From the NCBI GenBank assembly GCA_002390425.1, contig DGPL01000031.1:12754-23963 (forward strand): a DNA stretch of 11,210 nt, in the 5' to 3' direction. The DNA is from Kordiimonadaceae bacterium UBA4441. Its GTDB lineage: Bacteria; Pseudomonadota; Alphaproteobacteria; Sphingomonadales; Emcibacteraceae. Positions within the stretch are counted from its first letter, which is position 1. Each line of letters opens with the position of its first letter. Both the position numbers and the translations under genes were made by a program. This document shows, one piece after another, positions 8,136-11,210 of this stretch. The notes beneath the pieces are model-generated. The model ran no database searches. It had not been told where the DNA came from and saw nothing but the letters and a program-made list of their open reading frames with translations.

Positions 8136-8145
8136 TGCATATGCA
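8136..8145. promoter_or_regulatory. perfect 10-bp palindrome, candidate operator
   Basis: TGCATATGCA lies between the SpdH-like gene and the MarR gene. MarR proteins bind as dimers to palindromes in exactly such divergent spacers, often controlling both genes. Ten bases is short for a MarR site, and this is AT-rich DNA, so chance is possible. Confidence 0.25.
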
Positions 8146-8158
8146 ATAGAATTATTCA

Positions 8159-8187
8159 TTTACATTACTTTATTGACTTTATATATG
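8159..8187 (+). promoter_or_regulatory. candidate sigma-70-type promoter of the MarR gene
   Basis: TTTACA (8159-8164) and TATATG (8182-8187) are separated by 17 nt, about 42 nt before the MarR start codon. This is the best -35/-10 pair I can find in the spacer. It lies between the two palindromes, so binding at either could affect it. Confidence 0.35.
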
Positions 8188-8195
8188 TTTTACCA

Positions 8196-8205
8196 TTCTA
8201 TAGAA
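8196..8205. promoter_or_regulatory. perfect 10-bp palindrome, candidate operator
   Basis: TTCTATAGAA lies 24 nt upstream of the MarR start codon, just downstream of the proposed -10 box and near the expected transcription start. A repressor bound here would block the MarR promoter itself. It does not match the other palindrome in sequence, so both cannot be assumed to bind the same protein. Confidence 0.25.
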
Positions 8206-8229
8206 ATATGGTGACATAAAAGGAACAAT

Positions 8230-8733
8230 ATGGATAGTGAAAGATTAAATATTATTGGTGATGAGATAACACCAACAGATGGTTTTCGAACGCCGGTCAA
8301 AATTAATTATCTGGTGGCTGTTGTTGCAAACCTTCTTGCATTTGGCGGTTCCAAAGAAAATATCAACAAATTTGGCTTAACCGTTGTGCAATTGCGCATT
8401 ATTGGGTTTATTTGGCAAATGGGCCCTCAAACCCTAAGCGATATTTCACAAAACATCCATCATGACCGTTCAACATTAAGCCGCTCTGCAGCAGCTCTTG
8501 AAAAACAAGGCCTTATTATACGGGAACCAAATCGTCGCCATAAAAAAAGTCCCTTTCTATGTCTTTCTGATAAAGGCAAATCAATTATGGAAGAAATTAA
8601 CCCCGCTTATCGTAAACGTGCTGAAAAGCTCACATCTGTTTTAACAAACAAGGAACAAGAACAGCTTGTTCACTTACTTGAAAAATTGAAAGATCACGTT
8701 GAAGATTTAAAAGCATTTGATGAAATTGGTTAA
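8230..8733 (+). CDS. MarR-family transcriptional regulator
   Basis: The 167-residue protein has a winged helix-turn-helix DNA-binding domain and flanking dimerisation helices. The domain starts at about residue 50 (LTVVQLRIIGFIWQMG). The helix-turn-helix is LSDISQNIHHDRSTLSRSAAALEKQGLI (69-96) and the wing follows as REPNRRHKKSPFLCLSDKGK (98-117). The long C-terminal helix covers the rest. The length is normal for the family, with a somewhat long N-terminal arm. AAGGA precedes the ATG at about 5 nt. The gene diverges from the SpdH-like oxidoreductase, which it may control along with itself, and it is convergent with the damaged DUF6282-like gene 30 nt away. Whether it regulates the aldolase locus cannot be told. 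The ligand is unknown. Confidence 0.9.
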   Translation: MDSERLNIIGDEITPTDGFRTPVKINYLVAVVANLLAFGGSKENINKFGLTVVQLRIIGFIWQMGPQTLSDISQNIHHDRSTLSRSAAALEKQGLIIREPNRRHKKSPFLCLSDKGKSIMEEINPAYRKRAEKLTSVLTNKEQEQLVHLLEKLKDHVEDLKAFDEIG

Positions 8734-9504
8734 GTCACTATATCGGCCATAATCTAAAAATCACTATAAACCCATTAATTGAGCCGCATTTCCGCCTACC
8801 ATTTTTTTAATATCTTCATTTGAATAACCAATATCCAAACATGTGGCGATAACATTTTCAAACCCTTCTACGGGAGTAGGATTACCCACCTGCCCTAAAT
8901 CAGATCCCAGAATAGTGCGATCAACGGTGCCCGCCTTAATTAATTTATCAAGGTTTTCTGGCGTATAAAAATGAAACTTAGAGCCAGGTACAAACATACA
9001 CATACTATGTTCAAGATATGCCCCCATTTTCACCAAATCTCCCATTTCTTCATATGTCGCATCGATTAAATATGACGGATGATTAACAAGCAATTTTTTA
9101 ACACCCCGCTTAATGGCTTCTTCGAATAGCGGGAAAATTTCCGTAATATGTAAATGTCCACCAGACAAAACAATATCAGCCTCTGCGATCATATCTAATA
9201 TAAATTTAACCTCATCCAGCAATTGACCATTTTCATCAAGAACACTGAGTTCAATTGGTGCAAGCATCTTTTCTTTCGTGGTTGAGAACTTTTTCTCAAA
9301 ATCTTTATCAGACTTATGATGATCAATATGATTTTTTGATGAAAATGTCGGCATCCATACAAGTTTAGCACCAAGTTTAATACCGTGATCCACGGCAAAA
9401 CGGTTTATACCGCCTGTTGAATTATTAAGTGGAACGCCAGATAGCATCTCAACATTCAATTCACCGAAGTGGCGCATTAAAAGTTCTATTACTGGTGTCG
9501 CAGA

Positions 9505-9507
9505 TTA
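9505..9507 (-). other. in-frame TAA at codon 73
   Basis: The stop falls between KDHY and SATPVIELL, inside a conserved loop of the family. One base change from Gln, Glu, Lys, Tyr, Leu or Ser codons would create it. Homology-like sequence continues in the same frame on both sides. Confidence 0.8.
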
Positions 9508-9678
9508 ATAATGATCTTTAATCAATATCGCTTTAAGCCCTGCCTCGCTCCCTTCTTTCATGACTTCGATATGATCTATTGAACGCGGCATAACGCTCGG
9601 GCCGCTATGGCAATGAAGATCAATCGCACCTTCCAAAAGTGACCCTAAAAGTGCATCGTCATATTTTGCCGCCGGTGA

Positions 9679-9681
9679 CTA
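9679..9681 (-). other. in-frame TAG at codon 15
   Basis: This stop comes early, between INSTVD and SPAAKYDD. It matters less than the TAA if translation could begin downstream, but no good start with a Shine-Dalgarno sequence is seen between it and the HxH motif. Confidence 0.7.
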
Positions 9682-9755
9682 ATCCACAGTCGAATTAATT
9701 CGGTCCGGAATATTTTTTATCATTTTGAAATTTTCCTGATATTTAGTCTTTAATA

Positions 9756-10520
9756 TTAAAAATCTGAAAGAAGGCCAATGATGCCTTTTTGAATTAAATT
9801 ATGCTCTGACCCAACCGCAAAAACGGTAACGCCTTGCTCCCTAAGATAGTCTTTTTCAGAAGGCGCACTATATGCCGCTAGTTTCTTGCCTGCGTTTCTA
9901 GCCACTTTACACACATGCTCGACGGTTTCTCGTATCACATCATCATGTTGCGTTTTAGCACCGTACCCTACTGTCAAATCCATTCTTCCTAAAAACAGGC
10001 AATCGATTTCCGGTTCTTTTACGATTTCTTCTATATTTTTAACGCCTTCAACATCTTCTATTTGCGCAATAATAACATTTTCAGTATCTGATTGATCGAT
10101 ATATTCATGCATTTCTCGCGTACCATACCCGCCTGCGCGCTGCGTACCGGCAAATCCACGGTTTCCTTTTCTGTATCTGCCGCCGCTTGCGATTTCTTTG
10201 GCTTTTTCAGGTGTTGCAACATGTGGCACAATGACACCTGTAGCCCCGCAATCAAGCGGATAAAGCATTCCTGTTCCTGTATTTTGCTGAATTCTCACCA
10301 TCATCGGCATATCGGCGCTTCGCCCTGCAAGCAAACAAGTATCAAGTGCGAAAAGATCAAAGGGACTATGCTCCTGATCAAGAACCAAAAAATCTAGTTC
10401 CGTATTCCCCATTACTTCAACCATCATGTGATTTGGTGTTTTAACGAACATGCCAATAAGTTCTTCACCATTAAGCAACCGTTCTCTAAAGACGGATTGT
10501 TTACTTAAATACGACGTCAT
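9756..10520 (-). CDS. HpcH/HpaI-family class II aldolase
   Basis: The family includes HpaI (4-hydroxy-2-oxoheptanedioate aldolase) and sugar-acid aldolases. These cleave 2-oxo-4-hydroxy acids to pyruvate plus an aldehyde with a divalent metal. The 254-residue protein has the usual length and all key residues by alignment with HpaI: His51 (LDQEHSP), Arg76 (MVRIQ), and metal ligands Glu155 (AQIED) and Asp181 (LGRMDL). The GNRGFAG segment (119-125) is also typical. I chose the ATG at 10520 (MTSYLSK). The open frame continues upstream for 87 codons, but that part is antisense to the flavoprotein gene and has no family features. A GTGAG at about 9 nt is a modest Shine-Dalgarno sequence. The aldolase is the only intact member of the locus. 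The exact substrate cannot be read from the sequence. Confidence 0.9.
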   Translation of the reverse strand: MTSYLSKQSVFRERLLNGEELIGMFVKTPNHMMVEVMGNTELDFLVLDQEHSPFDLFALDTCLLAGRSADMPMMVRIQQNTGTGMLYPLDCGATGVIVPHVATPEKAKEIASGGRYRKGNRGFAGTQRAGGYGTREMHEYIDQSDTENVIIAQIEDVEGVKNIEEIVKEPEIDCLFLGRMDLTVGYGAKTQHDDVIRETVEHVCKVARNAGKKLAAYSAPSEKDYLREQGVTVFAVGSEHNLIQKGIIGLLSDF

Positions 10521-10539
10521 TTTGCTAATCTCACTACAT

Positions 10540-10568
10540 TTGTCTTGATATTTGGAACAGAGTATCAA
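10540..10568 (+). promoter_or_regulatory. candidate promoter and overlapping inverted repeat
   Basis: TTGTCT (10540-10545) and TATCAA (10563-10568) are 17 nt apart, 37 nt before the flavoprotein ATG, each with 4 of 6 consensus bases. The inverted repeat TTGATA (10545-10550) and TATCAA (10563-10568), with a 12-nt spacer, overlaps it and could be an operator between the divergent aldolase and flavoprotein genes. Confidence 0.25.
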
Positions 10569-10595
10569 TAATTGGAAAATTGTCAAAATGAATAT

Positions 10596-10600
10596 AAGGA
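10596..10600 (+). promoter_or_regulatory. ribosome binding site of the flavoprotein gene
   Basis: AAGGA lies 5 nt before the ATG at 10606. It decides that start (MPNLTVKIG, the usual beginning of this family) over the in-frame ATGs at 10552 and 10588, which lack a good site. Confidence 0.6.
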
Positions 10601-10605
10601 AAAAA

Positions 10606-11210
10606 ATGCCGAATCTTACCGTAAAAATTGGTGATATATCGCTTAAAAACCCGCTCATATGTGGGTCTGGTAAACATTTCATCGAACTTTCCGGTATTGA
10701 TAAAGCGTTAAAGGCCGGTGCAGGCGCGGTTGTCATTAAATCTACAAACGAATCTGATGCCGCAAAAGAACAGCTTGGCAAAACCGATTATGCCCTTCTT
10801 GATAGTGATTTTAATGAACTTAAATGGGATTTTAATCCGCCCCGAGACGCCAGCCTATTCAATAGATCAGGTCTGCATCCTTTACCATTTGACAATGGTT
10901 AAAATTTGCAGTGGACGCTGATAATATGGCGAAAAAATTTAATTTCTATGCGGTTGCAAGTTTAATCCCGGCCAGCGTTGAAGAACTTATTGAAAATGCA
11001 ATTAGGGTCGAAAAAGCAGGTATTCGTATCCTTGAAGTCAATGTAGGTGCACCGCATGGCAAAGAAGCGGCCAAAGGAGCTATTCTTTTAGAACAAGAAG
11101 CGGATCATATAAGCGAAATTACAGAAAATTTGAGAAAAGAGATTAAAATCCCGCTTTGGATAAAGCTTGCGGGTCAAAGCCCCGAAGTCCCCGCAATGGC
11201 AGAAGCCGCC
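10606..11210 (+). pseudogene. dihydroorotate-dehydrogenase-like flavoprotein, frameshifted, cut by window edge
   Basis: The first 96 codons read as the N-terminus of a DHOD-type FMN barrel: LTVKIGDISLKNPLICGSG, then GAGAVVIKSTN with the FMN-site Lys45, ending at GLHPLPFD. The frame then hits a TAA at 10900-10902. From about 10896 the next frame over continues the same protein: WLKFAVDADNMAKKF, FYAVASLIPAS, GIRILEVNVGAPHGKEAA, IPLWIKLAGQS, running off the window. One missing base next to the AATGG at 10894-10898 explains the break, since restoring it gives PFD-x-WL. The motif NVGAPH replaces the NxSCPN of true dihydroorotate dehydrogenases, so this is a relative with another substrate rather than PyrD. 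It diverges from the aldolase gene across 85 nt and probably belonged to the same pathway. Confidence 0.8.
10894..10899 (+). other. apparent one-base deletion (frameshift site)
   Basis: Codon GAC at 10891 is the last good one in the upstream frame, and TGG at 10896 is the first good one in the downstream frame. Only two bases lie between them, so one base is missing. An earlier shift is excluded because the downstream frame has a TGA at 10890-10892. Confidence 0.75.

Larger units (their letters stand above)
8764..9723 (-). pseudogene. DUF6282-like metal-dependent hydrolase, two in-frame stops
   Basis: Reading from the ATG at 9723 to the TAG at 8764-8766 gives one continuous 319-codon frame broken only by a TAG at codon 15 and a TAA at codon 73. 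The restored protein looks like a TIM-barrel hydrolase of the DUF6282/amidohydrolase kind. AIDLHCHSGP carries a metal-binding HxH pair (His37, His39). EAGLKAILIKDHY runs straight into the TAA, after which SATPVIELLMRHFG and the family block GVPLNNSTGGIN continue in the same frame. Later putative ligands are GGHLH (His190, His192), NHPSY (His215) and GSDLGQ (Asp275). The open part from the ATG at 9477 (237 residues) lacks the HxH motif and would not be a working enzyme. A TCCT (AGGA on the coding strand) lies 10 nt before the ATG. It follows the aldolase gene by 32 nt, so the two were one transcript. The substrate is unknown. Confidence 0.8.

Noticed and set aside
8735..8768. Direct repeat TCACTATA at 8735-8742 and 8761-8768 between convergent genes.
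   Set aside because: Eight AT-rich bases repeated once, with no inverted symmetry or terminator form; likely chance.
9505..9681. Genetic recoding (pyrrolysine at TAG, or stop reassignment) as the reason for the two stops.
   Set aside because: The stops are of two kinds (TAG and TAA), TAA and TAG end normal genes in the window, and a neighbouring gene is also broken by a frameshift, so decay or error is simpler.
10521..10781. An 87-residue N-terminal extension of the aldolase frame, including a hydrophobic stretch that looks like a membrane helix.
   Set aside because: It is antisense to the flavoprotein gene and its promoter region, the family start is at MTSYLSK, and the intact aldolase from 10520 has full family length.
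10885..10902. Programmed -1 frameshifting in the flavoprotein gene.
   Set aside because: The shift would have to occur over GAC AAT GGT, which has no slippery heptamer, and I see no strong downstream hairpin.

Overview
The window looks like chromosomal DNA of an AT-rich Gram-negative proteobacterium (GC about 38-40% judged by eye). An alphaproteobacterium, perhaps marine, is my best guess. The Upp protein reads like alphaproteobacterial Upp, and the Tat-exported SpdH-like flavoprotein, the MASE3-like kinase and the DUF6282-type protein fit that group. This placement rests on resemblance, not on a search. I see no rRNA or tRNA genes, insertion sequence, integrase, CRISPR array or phage gene.

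Left part (1-3953), nucleobase salvage. A small unrecognised minus-strand gene (23-325) is followed on the plus strand by psuK, psuG and a 2-oxoglutarate/Fe(II) dioxygenase gene, packed as one operon (11-nt overlap, then a 13-nt gap). Facing it 20 nt away is upp. PsuK and PsuG turn pseudouridine into uracil and ribose 5-phosphate, and Upp turns uracil into UMP. The oxygenase is the unexplained member and probably acts on a modified pyrimidine.

Middle (4129-8733). A membrane histidine kinase with a MASE3-like sensor region and an unusually long dimerisation/phosphotransfer hairpin is followed one base later by a stand-alone receiver protein. Convergent to these is a large Tat-exported FAD oxidoreductase related to spermidine dehydrogenase (SpdH). 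A MarR-family regulator gene diverges from it across a 157-bp spacer that holds two short perfect palindromes.

Right part (8764-11210), a damaged catabolic locus. An intact HpcH/HpaI-type aldolase gene (minus strand) is followed by a DUF6282-like metal-hydrolase gene that carries two in-frame stop codons. Diverging from the aldolase gene is a dihydroorotate-dehydrogenase-like flavoprotein gene whose frame is broken by an apparent one-base loss; it runs off the window. Reading through the stops and across the shift restores good family motifs, so this looks like a three-gene degradative module in early decay, or a region with sequence errors. This reconstruction and the psu-oxygenase cluster are the most notable things in the window.
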